DNA of 64,000 nt from Flavobacteriales bacterium (GTDB lineage Bacteria > Bacteroidota > Bacteroidia > Flavobacteriales_F > PHOS-HE28): NCBI GenBank assembly GCA_016788635.1, contig JAEUSU010000008.1:248001-312000 (forward strand), written 5' to 3'. The notes under the pieces were generated by a model, which saw nothing but the letters and a program-made list of their open reading frames with translations, was not told where the DNA came from and did not search any database. Shown here one piece after another: positions 49,933-58,129 of the stretch (position 1 is its first letter; the number at the start of each line of letters is the position of its first letter). The position numbers and the translations under genes are program-made.

Positions 49933-50682
49933 ATGCTGATGAAGAAGCGCCACACCATCCTTGTAATGGGTTCCATGGGGCTGCTGGCCGCCTTTCAGGG
50001 CGGAGCGGCCAAAGAATTGATCCGCAACGGCGGGTTCGAATGGACCGAAGGCAAGGTCTACACCTTCGACCAGTTGAAGCTGGCGCAAGGCTGGTCCAAT
50101 GCCACCATCGGCATCTCCGAGGTCTTTTCCCCGGAAGCGACCGTAAAGACCGTGGGCATTCCCACCAACGAATACGGCACCATGAAGCCTCTGGAAGGGG
50201 AGAAGTACGCCGGCTTCTTCGCGTGGAAGGATGATGAGCGAAAGAGTTGGAGCAGCGACCCCGAGGAGCCCTTCAAGCCAGGATGGAACTCGTATTCGGA
50301 GTATCTGCAAAGTGAACTGGTGGAGCCCTTGGTGGAGGGCCGCACCTATGAACTGAGCTTCCATGTGGCCTTGTCCGGCAACAGTGATCGTGCCGTTTCC
50401 GGCATTGGCGCCTACCTGGCCCCGAACCGGCTGGACCAACCGCATCGCCGTTTCCTTCGCGAAGCACCCCAGGTGTTCCAGGATTCGATCATCGATGCAC
50501 GCAGTGAATGGAGGGAGGTCCATGGCACGTTCAAGGCGGATGGTGGTGAGCGCTTCATCCTGATCGGCGTTTATCCCTTCGTGGGCTTCGAGACCAAGCG
50601 CATGATCGAAGGCCTCGACAACAAGTACGCCTACTACTACATCGACAAGATCTCCTTGAAAGAGGTGAAGGAGCAGAAGTGA
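49933..50682 (+). CDS. Exported protein with jelly-roll-like domain, function unknown
   Basis: 249 residues with a signal peptide (KKRHTILVMGSMGLLAAFQG). The body (LIRNGGFEWTEGKVYTFDQL, GWSNATIGISEVFSPEATVK, LVEPLVEGRTYELSFHVALS, YYYIDKISLKEVKEQK) matches the layout of the N-terminal domain of the 15613 T9SS protein: a 'N-x-x-FE' start, a middle 'G-x-x-Y-x-L/F-x-F-x-V' strand and a 'IDxISL' end, as in carbohydrate-binding jelly rolls. In related Bacteroidota proteins such a domain often precedes an OmpA domain; none follows here. ATG 49933 chosen (49939 also possible); TATTTTGC at 49899 is a possible -7 box. Confidence 0.72.
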   Translation: MLMKKRHTILVMGSMGLLAAFQGGAAKELIRNGGFEWTEGKVYTFDQLKLAQGWSNATIGISEVFSPEATVKTVGIPTNEYGTMKPLEGEKYAGFFAWKDDERKSWSSDPEEPFKPGWNSYSEYLQSELVEPLVEGRTYELSFHVALSGNSDRAVSGIGAYLAPNRLDQPHRRFLREAPQVFQDSIIDARSEWREVHGTFKADGGERFILIGVYPFVGFETKRMIEGLDNKYAYYYIDKISLKEVKEQK

Positions 50683-50729
50683 TCCGCCTGACGTGATGGA
50701 AGTCACGCGGGGATGCGGCCGGGTTCACC

Positions 50730-50737
50730 TTCCTTTG
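50730..50737 (+). promoter_or_regulatory. -7-like box TTCCTTTG of the DUF983 gene
   Basis: TTCCTTTG lies 4 bases before the ATG at 50742; CTTTG matches the core of TAnnTTTG, but the leading TA is replaced by TT. Confidence 0.3.
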
Positions 50738-50741
50738 TGCC

Positions 50742-51134
50742 ATGTTCCCGGCCAAAGGCACCAAGCTTTACAGCATCGTCCATTCGAAATGTCCGTTCTG
50801 CCACGAAGGCCAGTTCTTCGTCAGTCATCCTTATGATCTGGCTCATGCAGGCGATCTGCTGGCTGCCTGCCCGGTGTGCCAGGAGAAGTACAGCCGCGAA
50901 CCCGGCTTTTATTACGGCGCCATGTACGTGTCCTACGCCATTGGGGTGGCGGTGTGTGTCAGCCTCTGGGTGGCCTTCCTGGTGCTGGCCCCGGCAACAC
51001 CGCTGGGGTGGCAGGTGGGCGCAATAGCAGGGGTCATGGTGCTGGCTGCACCCTGGTTCTACGCCCTGTCCAAGATCCTCTGGGCGAATATGTTCTTCTC
51101 CTACAAAGGCAAGGACCGAAAGGTCTTGGGGTGA
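50742..51134 (+). CDS. DUF983 membrane protein
   Basis: 130 residues. Two Cys pairs (KCPFCHEGQFF and AACPVCQEKYS) form a zinc-ribbon-like N-terminus typical of DUF983, followed by two membrane helices (YVSYAIGVAVCVSLWVAFLV and GAIAGVMVLAAPWFYALS). DUF983 proteins are common in Bacteroidota and alphaproteobacteria, sometimes near respiratory oxidase genes; function unknown. The ATG directly follows a -7-like box. Convergent with the methyltransferase gene. Confidence 0.85.
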   Translation: MFPAKGTKLYSIVHSKCPFCHEGQFFVSHPYDLAHAGDLLAACPVCQEKYSREPGFYYGAMYVSYAIGVAVCVSLWVAFLVLAPATPLGWQVGAIAGVMVLAAPWFYALSKILWANMFFSYKGKDRKVLG

Positions 51135-51142
51135 CCGTCAGG

Positions 51143-51880
51143 TCAGGGCGTCACCACGGCATCGTCCGCTGAGCCGGGTCCTGGCACAAAGTCCTGTGCG
51201 ATGGCGATATACTGGTAAGGGATCTTCTGGGTGTAGACACCGATATCCGAGAAACCCGCGGGATCCAGTTCGTCCATGAGCTGGTTCTCGTTGATGCGCT
51301 GCTCCAAGGGCGGCCCCACCGGGGTCTGGGTCATGAGGAATTCGATGATGATCACCGGTGCGGGCGACTTCAGGCCGCTGCGCACGTTGGCAAAGAAGCG
51401 GGCCCGGTCCCCAAGCGTGGTGTAGCGGTGCACGCAAAAGGCCATGTCCGCCTCTCGGGGCAGTAGGCCGGGCTCACCCGCTTTGGTGAGGCGTGTGCGC
51501 AGTCGTTCCTCAGGGATGCCACGGGACTTCCGCAATTCCTCGATGGCTGCCAGCTTGGTCGGGTCGGTGTCAATGGCGATCACGTTCGCTCCGGCGTCCA
51601 CCAATTTGAAAGCGTAGTATCCATCGCCGGCAAAGAGGTCCACGATCGTCCTCCCCTTGACTCCCCCGACCACTTCGAAAACGGTCTCAGTGGCCATCCA
51701 GCCATCGCGGGGGTCCGCAGGTGAGGTGGGTTTTCCACCGGAGCTTCCCGGTTCCGTGCCACCGGTCTGGCCATGGACATTCGCGTCCGACCCTTCGCTG
51801 CCACCTTCGGGCCCGGGTTTGTTGCAGGTGCACGAGGTAATGAACAATGGCAGGGATATCAGCAAAAAGCGAAGGCGCAT
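51143..51880 (-). CDS. Class I SAM-dependent methyltransferase with lipoprotein signal
   Basis: 245 residues. The N-terminus MRLRFLLISLPLFITSCTC is a lipoprotein signal (FITSC), followed by a Gly/Ser/Pro-rich linker of about 45 residues. The rest is a Rossmann methyltransferase: motif I TIVDLFAGDGYYAFKLVDAG, the acidic residue of motif II in VIAIDTDPTKLAAI, then ADMAFCVHRYTTLGDRARFF and PAPVIIIEFLMTQTP. Such an enzyme would lack S-adenosylmethionine if it is exported as the signal indicates, which is odd. ATG 51880 taken; a start 4 codons upstream is possible. Confidence 0.8.
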   Translation of the reverse strand: MRLRFLLISLPLFITSCTCNKPGPEGGSEGSDANVHGQTGGTEPGSSGGKPTSPADPRDGWMATETVFEVVGGVKGRTIVDLFAGDGYYAFKLVDAGANVIAIDTDPTKLAAIEELRKSRGIPEERLRTRLTKAGEPGLLPREADMAFCVHRYTTLGDRARFFANVRSGLKSPAPVIIIEFLMTQTPVGPPLEQRINENQLMDELDPAGFSDIGVYTQKIPYQYIAIAQDFVPGPGSADDAVVTP

Positions 51881-51942
51881 GGTGAAGGTCATTTTTCGGG
51901 AGCGCTAATGTAGGGTCGTATGCAGGGCGACGAAAAGTCCCG

Positions 51943-51992
51943 GCGCACATATATTTCCATGGTGAATATTTCCGCATGCGCACATATCTTCG
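51943..51992 (+). promoter_or_regulatory. MarR-gene promoter with repeated operator-like sequence
   Basis: A direct repeat GCGCACATAT occurs at 51943-51952 and 51978-51987. Between them lies the dyad ATATT-N9-AATAT around TTCCATGG. The -7 box TATCTTCG (51985-51992) overlaps the second repeat and ends 4 bases before the ATG at 51997. Autoregulation by the MarR protein is a reasonable inference. Confidence 0.45.
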
Positions 51993-51996
51993 CACC

Positions 51997-52449
51997 ATGC
52001 CGGGGATCGAGGAAGAGGTCAAGGGTAAGTTCGATAGTGAACAGCACAAGGCCGTGGTGAACGTGATGTTCACCGCTGGATGGCTGAAGAGCGGCCACAC
52101 GGCGGACATGGCACCCTACGGTCTTTCTCCACAGCAGTTCAACATTCTGCGCATCCTGCGGGGAGCGAAGGGGACCTTGATGAGCATGCAGGACGTGAAG
52201 TGCCGCATGATCGATCGCTCGCCCAACGCCACGCGGCTGGCGGACAAGCTGCTGGCCAAGGGGCTCATGGAGCGCGAGCGTTGTGAGGAGGACCGGCGTG
52301 TGGTCTATGTGCGCATCACCCCCAAGGGGCTGGACCTGTTGAAGCGGATGGACCAGGAGGTGTGGGGCCATTTCAAGGAGGAGTATGAGCGGCTGAGCGC
52401 GAATGAAGCCCGCACGCTGAACCGGCTCCTGGACAAATTGCGCGGGTGA
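51997..52449 (+). CDS. MarR-family transcriptional regulator
   Basis: 150 residues. Winged helix-turn-helix with GLSPQQFNILRILRGAKG (helix 2 region), CRMIDRSPNATRLADKLLAK (recognition helix), and the wing ERCEEDRRVVYVRITPKG; dimerisation helices at both ends. MarR proteins usually repress neighbouring stress or detoxification genes; the nitroreductase 54 bases downstream is a candidate. I prefer ATG 51997 over 51976 because the -7 box TATCTTCG would otherwise lie inside the coding region. Confidence 0.9.
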   Translation: MPGIEEEVKGKFDSEQHKAVVNVMFTAGWLKSGHTADMAPYGLSPQQFNILRILRGAKGTLMSMQDVKCRMIDRSPNATRLADKLLAKGLMERERCEEDRRVVYVRITPKGLDLLKRMDQEVWGHFKEEYERLSANEARTLNRLLDKLRG

Positions 52450-52503
52450 ACAGCCCTGCGCTCCGATGTGTTATCGGAGCCATTGCATTTCAGTAGAACC
52501 ACC

Positions 52504-53085
52504 ATGGACCAACATCGCAGTGACCTGCCCATTGCCGCCAACCTCGGCAGGCGTTACAGTCCCCGTGCTTTCCGCGCGGATCCAGTGACCAACGAGCAAC
52601 TTGACCTCTTGTTCGAGGCTGCGCGATGGGCATCCAGCTCGCGCAACGAGCAACCCTGGCGTTTTGTGGTCTCCCGCAAAGGCTCCCCGGCCTTCGACCG
52701 CATGCTCGGCATCTTGAACACGTCCAATTCAATATGGGCGCAACTTGGCGGGGCCTTGGTGCTGGTGCTGGCCAAACGTCATTTCGATCGCGACGGGTCG
52801 GCGAACCACCATGCGTGGCATGATGTGGGCCTGGCCGTGGGCAACCTGGCCGCGCAAGCCACCGAAATGGGTCTTGGTCTGCACCAGATGGGCGGCTTCA
52901 ATGCGGCTGCCGCGCGTGAGGTTTTTCAGGTGCCCGACAAGTTCGATCTGGTCACCGTGGTCGTGATCGGCTGGCCTGGAACACCGGATGACCTGCCTGA
53001 GAACCTGCGCGACCGCGAACGCAACCGCAGTGCACGCAGGCCTCTGGATGGCATCCGAACCTACGATGTGGCTCCTGTGGAGTGA
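52504..53085 (+). CDS. Nitroreductase-family protein
   Basis: 193 residues, FMN-dependent nitroreductase fold. FMN-binding signatures: NLGRRYSPRAFRADPV, EAARWASSSRNEQPWRFVVS, WHDVGLAVGNLAAQATEMGL, and VVVIGWPGTPDDLPE. These enzymes reduce nitro-compounds or quinones with NAD(P)H. It lies behind the marR gene, a common arrangement for inducible reductases. Confidence 0.92.
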   Translation: MDQHRSDLPIAANLGRRYSPRAFRADPVTNEQLDLLFEAARWASSSRNEQPWRFVVSRKGSPAFDRMLGILNTSNSIWAQLGGALVLVLAKRHFDRDGSANHHAWHDVGLAVGNLAAQATEMGLGLHQMGGFNAAAAREVFQVPDKFDLVTVVVIGWPGTPDDLPENLRDRERNRSARRPLDGIRTYDVAPVE

Positions 53086-53092
53086 TCGGTGC

Positions 53093-54412
53093 TCATCTCT
53101 TCTGCGGGGTTGTGATCTCGCGTGTCCACTTCAATCCGCCCTCGCTGTCCCTGATCTCGATCACGAGCTTGCGCGCATGGCGTGGTCCCGAGACGCGCAG
53201 CACTGCGAAATTGCGCTCCACCACCCGGGTATCCGGCATGGCCAGGGCGTTCGTTTCGCTGGGCTGGTGCGTACCTGATGTAAGTGGGGACGTGGTGAGG
53301 TCGTAGATCGACCGGCCATCCGGCAGCTTCAGCTCGCTGAGCTCGGTGAAATGCCTGTCGCCGGTGACGAAGATCACGCCGGTGATCCCTTCCTGATCAA
53401 TGCGGTCGATGAGCTGCTGACGCTCGAGGGCATGCTGCGCGTAGTTCTCGAAGACCCTGGCCGTGTTCAGGAACTGGCTTCCCATGGCCACCACCTTGAA
53501 GGTGGCGCTGCTGGCCACCAGGGACTGGATGAGCCAATCCAACTGGGCCTGCCCGAGCAAGGCCGGTTCGCTGGTGCGCAGGTTGGGCAGGGTGCGGAAG
53601 GTGCGGTCGTCCAGCAGGAAGAAGTCCACATCGCTCCAGTTGAACATGGTGGTGATCCCGTCCGCACCAGGCACACCGCTGGTGGGGTTGGCCCAGAACA
53701 GGTCGAAGGCACGCCGCGTGAGGTGTGCGTTCGCGAAGGTGCCTACCGCATCGTTGTGCCCGAAGTCATGATCGTCCCAGATGGCGTAGTGATGGGTGCT
53801 GCGGAGCAGGCGTTGCATCTCGGGCAGGGACCGCGTGTGGGTGTAGCGATGCAAGATGCCCGACCAGGAGCCCCAATCCGGTTCGCGCAGGTAGATGTTG
53901 TCGCCCAGCCAGAGCATCAGGTCAGGCTTTTGGTCGGCGATGCGGTCGAATATGCGGTAGCCATCACCATAGGGTTTGCCCGGGCGGTCATAAGCGGGTT
54001 CGTTCACATAGGTGCAGCTGCCCATGGCAATGACCATGTCGGGTGGGTCGGTGCGGAACCGCCAGAGAGGCTGGGTCCGGAACTGCAAAGGGCCGAGATC
54101 AAGCGGCTGGCCGTTGGCGACCACGCGGTAGCCATACGTGTTGCCCGGCACCACCGGGGCCATGCGGAATTTCAGCACGAATGCCTCTTCCGCAGCTGCG
54201 CGGAGTTCCTGGGTGCGCAGGATGCTGTCGGGCATTTCCATGGCCCAATATTCCAGGAGCACGGAAGCGGCCCGATCGCACTGAAGCCAGATCGTGGACT
54301 CCAACATGTCCGCATGGCCCGGCATCGGTCCGGTGATGCGCACCTGGGCCGCGAGCGGATCGAACGCAGCGAAAAGAAGTGCGAGCGGGAAGAGCAGTGC
54401 AGGGAGGTTCAT
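53093..54412 (-). CDS. PhoD-like alkaline phosphatase-family protein
   Basis: 439 residues with a signal peptide (LFPLALLFAAFDPLAA), an N-terminal Ig-like domain (residues about 20-110) and a PhoD-type metallophosphatase domain. Metal-site motifs: AMGSCTYVNEP, LWLGDNIYLREPDWGS, WDDHDFGHND, and FVTGDRHFTELS. It would hydrolyse phosphomonoesters or diesters outside the cytoplasm. The start ATG 54412 overlaps the stop of the upstream thioesterase (ATGA), so the two are coupled. Confidence 0.92.
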   Translation of the reverse strand: MNLPALLFPLALLFAAFDPLAAQVRITGPMPGHADMLESTIWLQCDRAASVLLEYWAMEMPDSILRTQELRAAAEEAFVLKFRMAPVVPGNTYGYRVVANGQPLDLGPLQFRTQPLWRFRTDPPDMVIAMGSCTYVNEPAYDRPGKPYGDGYRIFDRIADQKPDLMLWLGDNIYLREPDWGSWSGILHRYTHTRSLPEMQRLLRSTHHYAIWDDHDFGHNDAVGTFANAHLTRRAFDLFWANPTSGVPGADGITTMFNWSDVDFFLLDDRTFRTLPNLRTSEPALLGQAQLDWLIQSLVASSATFKVVAMGSQFLNTARVFENYAQHALERQQLIDRIDQEGITGVIFVTGDRHFTELSELKLPDGRSIYDLTTSPLTSGTHQPSETNALAMPDTRVVERNFAVLRVSGPRHARKLVIEIRDSEGGLKWTREITTPQKR

Positions 54413-54846
54413 GGTAGCTGATCGTCGAACCAAGGTTTGCCGGTGCGGTAAACCGTGCCCTTGAACAAAGCCACCTGCTCGTTGCGCTGGTTCGTAACGG
54501 TGATGTAGTAGATGCCGATGCTGCGTGAAAGATTTTTCTCCTCACTGCTGGCTGTGAGCACGTCGTCCGCCTGGACTGGCTTCGTGTGGCTGATGGAGGT
54601 CTCCACGCTCACTGATCGTATCCCATGACTGTTGGATGCGAAGGCGAGGCAGCTGTCCGCGAGCGAATAGGTGATACCCCCATGTGCGATGTCAAAACCG
54701 TTCAGCATTTCCGTGCGCACGGTCATGCGCAGCACGCACCGCCCGGGTTCCACCACGAGGCGCTCTATGCCCAGCCATTGGCTGAAGGGGTCGTGGTCAT
54801 ACATGCGGTCCACCACGCGGTGGGCCAGGTCGATCGTATCGCTCAT
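54409..54846 (-). CDS. PaaI-family hotdog thioesterase
   Basis: 145 residues. Hotdog-fold acyl-CoA thioesterase of the PaaI type: MLNGFDIAHGGITYSLADSC carries the Asn/His/Gly-Gly active-site segment and the catalytic acidic residue, followed by ISHTKPVQADDVLTASSEEK. It hydrolyses (hydroxy)phenylacetyl- or medium-chain acyl-CoA in characterised relatives; the exact substrate here is unknown. The 3-hydroxyacyl-CoA dehydrogenase at 56861 and this gene would fit one phenylacetate-like pathway. It overlaps the MGMT gene by 4 bases. Confidence 0.9.
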   Translation of the reverse strand: MSDTIDLAHRVVDRMYDHDPFSQWLGIERLVVEPGRCVLRMTVRTEMLNGFDIAHGGITYSLADSCLAFASNSHGIRSVSVETSISHTKPVQADDVLTASSEEKNLSRSIGIYYITVTNQRNEQVALFKGTVYRTGKPWFDDQLP

Positions 54847-55337
54847 GGGGCTTGTTCAGGGATGGCACGTTCATGCTCCAGCAACCAACGCTTGCGCCAT
54901 AGCCCTCCAATGTAGCCGGTCAGGAGGCCATTGGCGCTCACCACGCGGTGGCAGGGAATAAGGATGGGCAGTGGGTTCCATGCGCAGGCACCACCCACGG
55001 CGCGGGCGTTTCCCCCCACACGTTCGGCGATCTCCTGGTAGCTGCGCACCCTGCCGTATGAGATGGACAGGAGGTCTTTCAACACCTTGCGCCGGAAGGG
55101 CGAACCAGCGTTGGTCAGGGGCAGGTCGAACCTTTGGCGTGTCCCATTAAAATACTGTTCCAACTGCCGCACCGCCTCGTGCAACACCTGCGGCGGTCGT
55201 GCGCTCTGGCGGCCTATTGCGGTAAAGGAAAGGCGTGTCATTCGTTCGCCGTCACATTCCAGCCAGATGCGGCCCAGCGGTGAGTCCACCGCGCGTACCG
55301 GAAGCGGGCTGAACAGTTCGGGTTGGACGATGCCCAT
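54843..55337 (-). CDS. ogt: Methylated-DNA-[protein]-cysteine S-methyltransferase
   Basis: 164 residues. The suicide alkyl-acceptor motif LIPCHRVVSANG is present, together with the helix-turn-helix region YGRVRSYQEIAERVGGNARA and the Asn hinge WNPLPI. It removes alkyl groups from O6-guanine and O4-thymine. ATG 55337 gives the normal length; the longer frame is not family-like. A TACCTTTG box lies about 30 bases upstream on the minus strand. The ATGA overlap with the thioesterase gene suggests one transcript. Confidence 0.93.
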   Translation of the reverse strand: MGIVQPELFSPLPVRAVDSPLGRIWLECDGERMTRLSFTAIGRQSARPPQVLHEAVRQLEQYFNGTRQRFDLPLTNAGSPFRRKVLKDLLSISYGRVRSYQEIAERVGGNARAVGGACAWNPLPILIPCHRVVSANGLLTGYIGGLWRKRWLLEHERAIPEQAP

Positions 55338-55366
55338 CACGCAAGTATTCCCAATTTGGTGACCAC

Positions 55367-55374
55367 CAAAGGTA
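55367..55374 (-). promoter_or_regulatory. -7 box TACCTTTG of the MGMT gene
   Basis: Exact TAnnTTTG match on the minus strand, 29 bases before the ATG at 55337. The divergent DUF2461 gene starts 6 bases to its right. Confidence 0.5.
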
Positions 55375-55380
55375 TCCGCC

Positions 55381-56040
55381 ATGGCCTGGTTCACCACCGA
55401 CTTCAACCGCTTCTTCAAGGAGCTGGCCGCCCACAACAACAAGGAGTGGTTCGATGCGAACAGGGGCCGTTACCTGCGCTCGGTGAAGGAACCCTTCGAG
55501 GCTTTCGTGGCCGAGGTGATCGATCGGGTGGGTCGTGAGGACAAACGTGTTCGCATCACCCCGAAGGAGGCCATCTTCCGGATCAACAAGGATGTGCGGT
55601 TCAGCAAGGACAAGGCGCCCTACAAGCTGCACTGTGCGGCCATCGTTTCACCCGCGGGCCGCAAGGACCATGGAGTACCTGGCATCTATTTCGAGCTGGG
55701 CCCCGAGAAGGTGGCATTTTATGGTGGAAGCTACATGCCGGATGGCCCGGAGCTTAAACGCATCCGGTCGCGCATTTCGGGCGACCTGAAGAAGTTCAAG
55801 ACCTTGTGCAATGCACCTGCCTTCGTGAAGCACTTCGGCGTGGTGCAGGGAGACAGGAACAAGGTGATCCCTGCCGAGTTCAAAACCGCTGCGGAAAAGG
55901 AGCCGTTGCTGTTCAACAAGCAGTTCTATTTCATGGCCGGCTTACCCGCTGGCAAGGTCACAGATCCGCGTCTGGCGGACATCCTGATGGAGCACTACGC
56001 CGCCATGCGTCCATTGAACGACTTCCTGATGGCGCGTTGA
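55381..56040 (+). CDS. DUF2461 family protein
   Basis: 219 residues with the DUF2461 pattern: FNRFFKELAAHNNKEWFDAN near the N-terminus, the block AIFRINKDVRFSKDKAPYKL, and GIYFELGPEKVAFYGGSYMP in the middle. The function of the family is unknown; it is widespread in Bacteroidota. No signal peptide. It is divergent from the MGMT gene and convergent with yceI, with a hairpin terminator between them. Confidence 0.92.
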   Translation: MAWFTTDFNRFFKELAAHNNKEWFDANRGRYLRSVKEPFEAFVAEVIDRVGREDKRVRITPKEAIFRINKDVRFSKDKAPYKLHCAAIVSPAGRKDHGVPGIYFELGPEKVAFYGGSYMPDGPELKRIRSRISGDLKKFKTLCNAPAFVKHFGVVQGDRNKVIPAEFKTAAEKEPLLFNKQFYFMAGLPAGKVTDPRLADILMEHYAAMRPLNDFLMAR

Positions 56041-56053
56041 TCCGCATCAAATG

Positions 56054-56084
56054 AAGAACGCCCGCCGGAGAGGCGGGCGTTCTT
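56054..56084. terminator. Bidirectional hairpin terminator between the DUF2461 and yceI genes
   Basis: A perfect 13-bp stem AAGAACGCCCGCC/GGCGGGCGTTCTT with loop GGAGA lies in the 63-base gap between the two convergent genes. Confidence 0.7.
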
Positions 56085-56103
56085 GAACTTCGATGGCTTG
56101 CGC

Positions 56104-56763
56104 TCAGCTGGCGGACTTCATGCCCGTGAGGCTGATCTTGAGCTCGATGTTGTCGTTGAGGACCGCATCCTTGGAACCGCTGCTCCACTTCACGCCGTAC
56201 TTCTGGCGGTCGAACACCAGGTTGCCGGTGGCCTTCACGGCGTCACCTTCCTCGGTGATCACCAGGCCGGTCACCTTCTCCTCGTTGCTGCGTCCGCGAA
56301 CCGTCAGCTTTCCGGTGGCCTCATTGCCGGACACGCTCGTTACTTCGAAGGTGGCGGTGGGGAAGCTGTCCACAGCGAAGAAATCCGGGCTGGTGAGGTG
56401 GCCCAACAGCATGGCACGCGTGCCCTGCTTGGCATTGTCAGGGGCGTAGGCGGAGTCCTGTGCTGCGATGGACTTCATATCCACCGTGAAGGTGCCGCTC
56501 TTCAGCAGGCCGCCTTGCACGGATAGTTTGCCTTCCGCCAGAGCGACCACGCCGTGATGGCTCTTGATGCCCAGCATGGTGCCGCGCCAGTTCACGGTGC
56601 TGCCGGCTGCGTCGACAGTGTAGTTGTGTTCGGCAGCGGCCACCGCTGCGAGGCTGTCGGCAACGGCTTTTTCACGCGCGGCCTGCATTTCAGCTTCAGA
56701 TGGGCCACATGCAACAAGCAGAATGGCTGTTGCAGCGGAAAGGAAAAATGCGTTCTTCTTCAT
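56104..56763 (-). CDS. YceI-family lipoprotein
   Basis: 219 residues. Lipoprotein signal MKKNAFFLSAATAILLVAC, then a YceI lipocalin-like domain: NYTVDAAGSTVNWRGTMLGI, SHHGVVALAEGKLSVQGGLL, LLGHLTSPDFFAVDSFPTAT, and YGVKWSSGSKDAVLNDNIEL. YceI proteins bind isoprenoid or other lipid-like molecules in the periplasm. In Bacteroidota they are often controlled by MarR-type repressors; the MarR gene is 4 kb away here. A -7 box and an inverted repeat lie upstream. Confidence 0.93.
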   Translation of the reverse strand: MKKNAFFLSAATAILLVACGPSEAEMQAAREKAVADSLAAVAAAEHNYTVDAAGSTVNWRGTMLGIKSHHGVVALAEGKLSVQGGLLKSGTFTVDMKSIAAQDSAYAPDNAKQGTRAMLLGHLTSPDFFAVDSFPTATFEVTSVSGNEATGKLTVRGRSNEEKVTGLVITEEGDAVKATGNLVFDRQKYGVKWSSGSKDAVLNDNIELKISLTGMKSAS

Positions 56764-56795
56764 GGGTCGATGGGGGCGAATGGTTTTGTGGGGGG

Positions 56796-56843
56796 CAAAT
56801 GTATATCAGTTATTTTCCATGGTACCTATTGGCCATGAAAAAT
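56796..56843 (-). promoter_or_regulatory. yceI promoter: -7 box and inverted repeat
   Basis: TACATTTG on the minus strand (56796-56803) matches TAnnTTTG exactly. Further upstream, ATTTTCCATGG (56812-56822) and CCATGAAAAAT (56833-56843) form an inverted repeat with one mismatch and a 10-base spacer, covering the expected -33 region. TTCCATGGT is shared with the marR promoter region (about 51955), so this may be an operator for the same regulator. Confidence 0.5.
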
Positions 56844-56860
56844 GATGAGGCGCGTGGTGT

Positions 56861-58036
56861 TCAGCGCCTACCGTACAACGAGGTTCCCTGTTCAGCCGCG
56901 CGCCGCAACAGGGGGGATGGACGGTAGCGGTCCTCCCCGTAGGCATGCTGCAAGGCCTCAAGCACCTGGAGCCAGTGTGCCGCGCCGCGCTCATCGGCCC
57001 ATGCCAGCAGGCCTTTGGGGTAATTCACTCCCTTGGTCATCGCCAGGTCAATATCCGCCGCACTGGCCACCCCCCAGAACACCGCATCGGCCGCCTCATT
57101 GATCAACATGGCCAGCACGCGTTCCACGATCTGCTCCGCAATTGCGGGCTCCACCGTGGGTTTTGCCACGCCTGCTGCATCCGCGTAAGTGTAGTAGCCA
57201 CGGCCCGTCTTGCGGCCCAGCCGCCCGCTTTCCACCTGCCGCTGCTGGGTGAAGCTGGGCTTGTAGCGGGGGTCGTAGAAGAATGCCTCCCACACCGTGC
57301 GGGTCACGGTGAAGTTGATGTCGTTGCCAATGAGGTCCATGAGCTCGAAAGGGCCCATGCGGAAACCGCCGGCACTGCGCAGGGCCTCGTCGATCACAGG
57401 CATATCGGCCAGTCCTTCCTCGTAAATGCGGATGCTCTCGCCATAGAACGGACGTGCCACGCGGTTCACAATGAAGCCCGGGGTGTCCTTGCAAACCACA
57501 GGGGTCTTCCCCCAGGCACGCATGAGGTCCGCAGCGGCCGTAATGTGCGCCATGTCCGTTGCAAGACCGGGCACCACCTCCACCAAGGGTAGCAGGGGGG
57601 CGGGGTTGAAGAAGTGCAGACAGAGGAATCGCTCGGGTCGCGCACATGCCGCTGCGATAGCTGTAACGCTCAGCGAACTGGTGTTGGTGGCCAGCAGGGC
57701 ATCCACAGGCACGGCAGCCTCCACTTTCTGGAAAAGGGCCTTCTTCACACCGAGATCCTCAATGATCGCTTCGATGACCAGGTCGCAACCCGCCAGGTCC
57801 TCCACCACACGCGCCGGGGTAATACGGTCGCGCAAAGCCCTGGCAGCATCATCTTTCAGCGTGCCCTTCTCCACCAGGCGTTGAAGGGTCTTCTCCAGGC
57901 TGGCCAATGCCTTATCAACAGCCTCGGGCCGGGTATCGAGCAGGCGCACGGGATGGCCTGCTGCTGCAGCCACCTGTGCAATTCCGCTGCCCATGGTGCC
58001 GGCGCCAATGACACCGATGGTGGACTTGCTGGTCAT
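56861..58036 (-). CDS. 3-hydroxyacyl-CoA dehydrogenase, NAD-binding (PaaH/3-hydroxybutyryl-CoA type)
   Basis: 391 residues. NAD-binding motif IGVIGAGTMGSGIAQVAAAA, catalytic His in FLCLHFFNPAPLLPLVEVV, and family blocks DTPGFIVNRVARPFYGESI, FRMGPFELMDLIGNDINFTV, and a C-terminal repeat of the dehydrogenase domain (DIDLAMTKGVNYPKGLLAWA). It oxidises 3-hydroxyacyl-CoA to the 3-oxo form. It is a stand-alone dehydrogenase without a crotonase domain. The thiolase at 22282 could take the next step. Confidence 0.93.
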   Translation of the reverse strand: MTSKSTIGVIGAGTMGSGIAQVAAAAGHPVRLLDTRPEAVDKALASLEKTLQRLVEKGTLKDDAARALRDRITPARVVEDLAGCDLVIEAIIEDLGVKKALFQKVEAAVPVDALLATNTSSLSVTAIAAACARPERFLCLHFFNPAPLLPLVEVVPGLATDMAHITAAADLMRAWGKTPVVCKDTPGFIVNRVARPFYGESIRIYEEGLADMPVIDEALRSAGGFRMGPFELMDLIGNDINFTVTRTVWEAFFYDPRYKPSFTQQRQVESGRLGRKTGRGYYTYADAAGVAKPTVEPAIAEQIVERVLAMLINEAADAVFWGVASAADIDLAMTKGVNYPKGLLAWADERGAAHWLQVLEALQHAYGEDRYRPSPLLRRAAEQGTSLYGRR

Positions 58037-58080
58037 GGCCGCGAAGTTCGAACGTGGAATTGGAAACCGGGGAAAAGAAG

Positions 58081-58107
58081 AAAGCCCTGCACATGTGGCA
58101 GGGCTTT
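58081..58107 (-). terminator. Terminator of rplS
   Basis: Stem AAAGCCCTGC/GCAGGGCTTT with a 7-base loop. On the minus strand it is followed by a T/C-rich run (TTCTTCTTTTC), 22 bases after the rplS stop. Confidence 0.75.
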
Positions 58108-58129
58108 CGCGGGGTCCTGGTCGTGTGGC

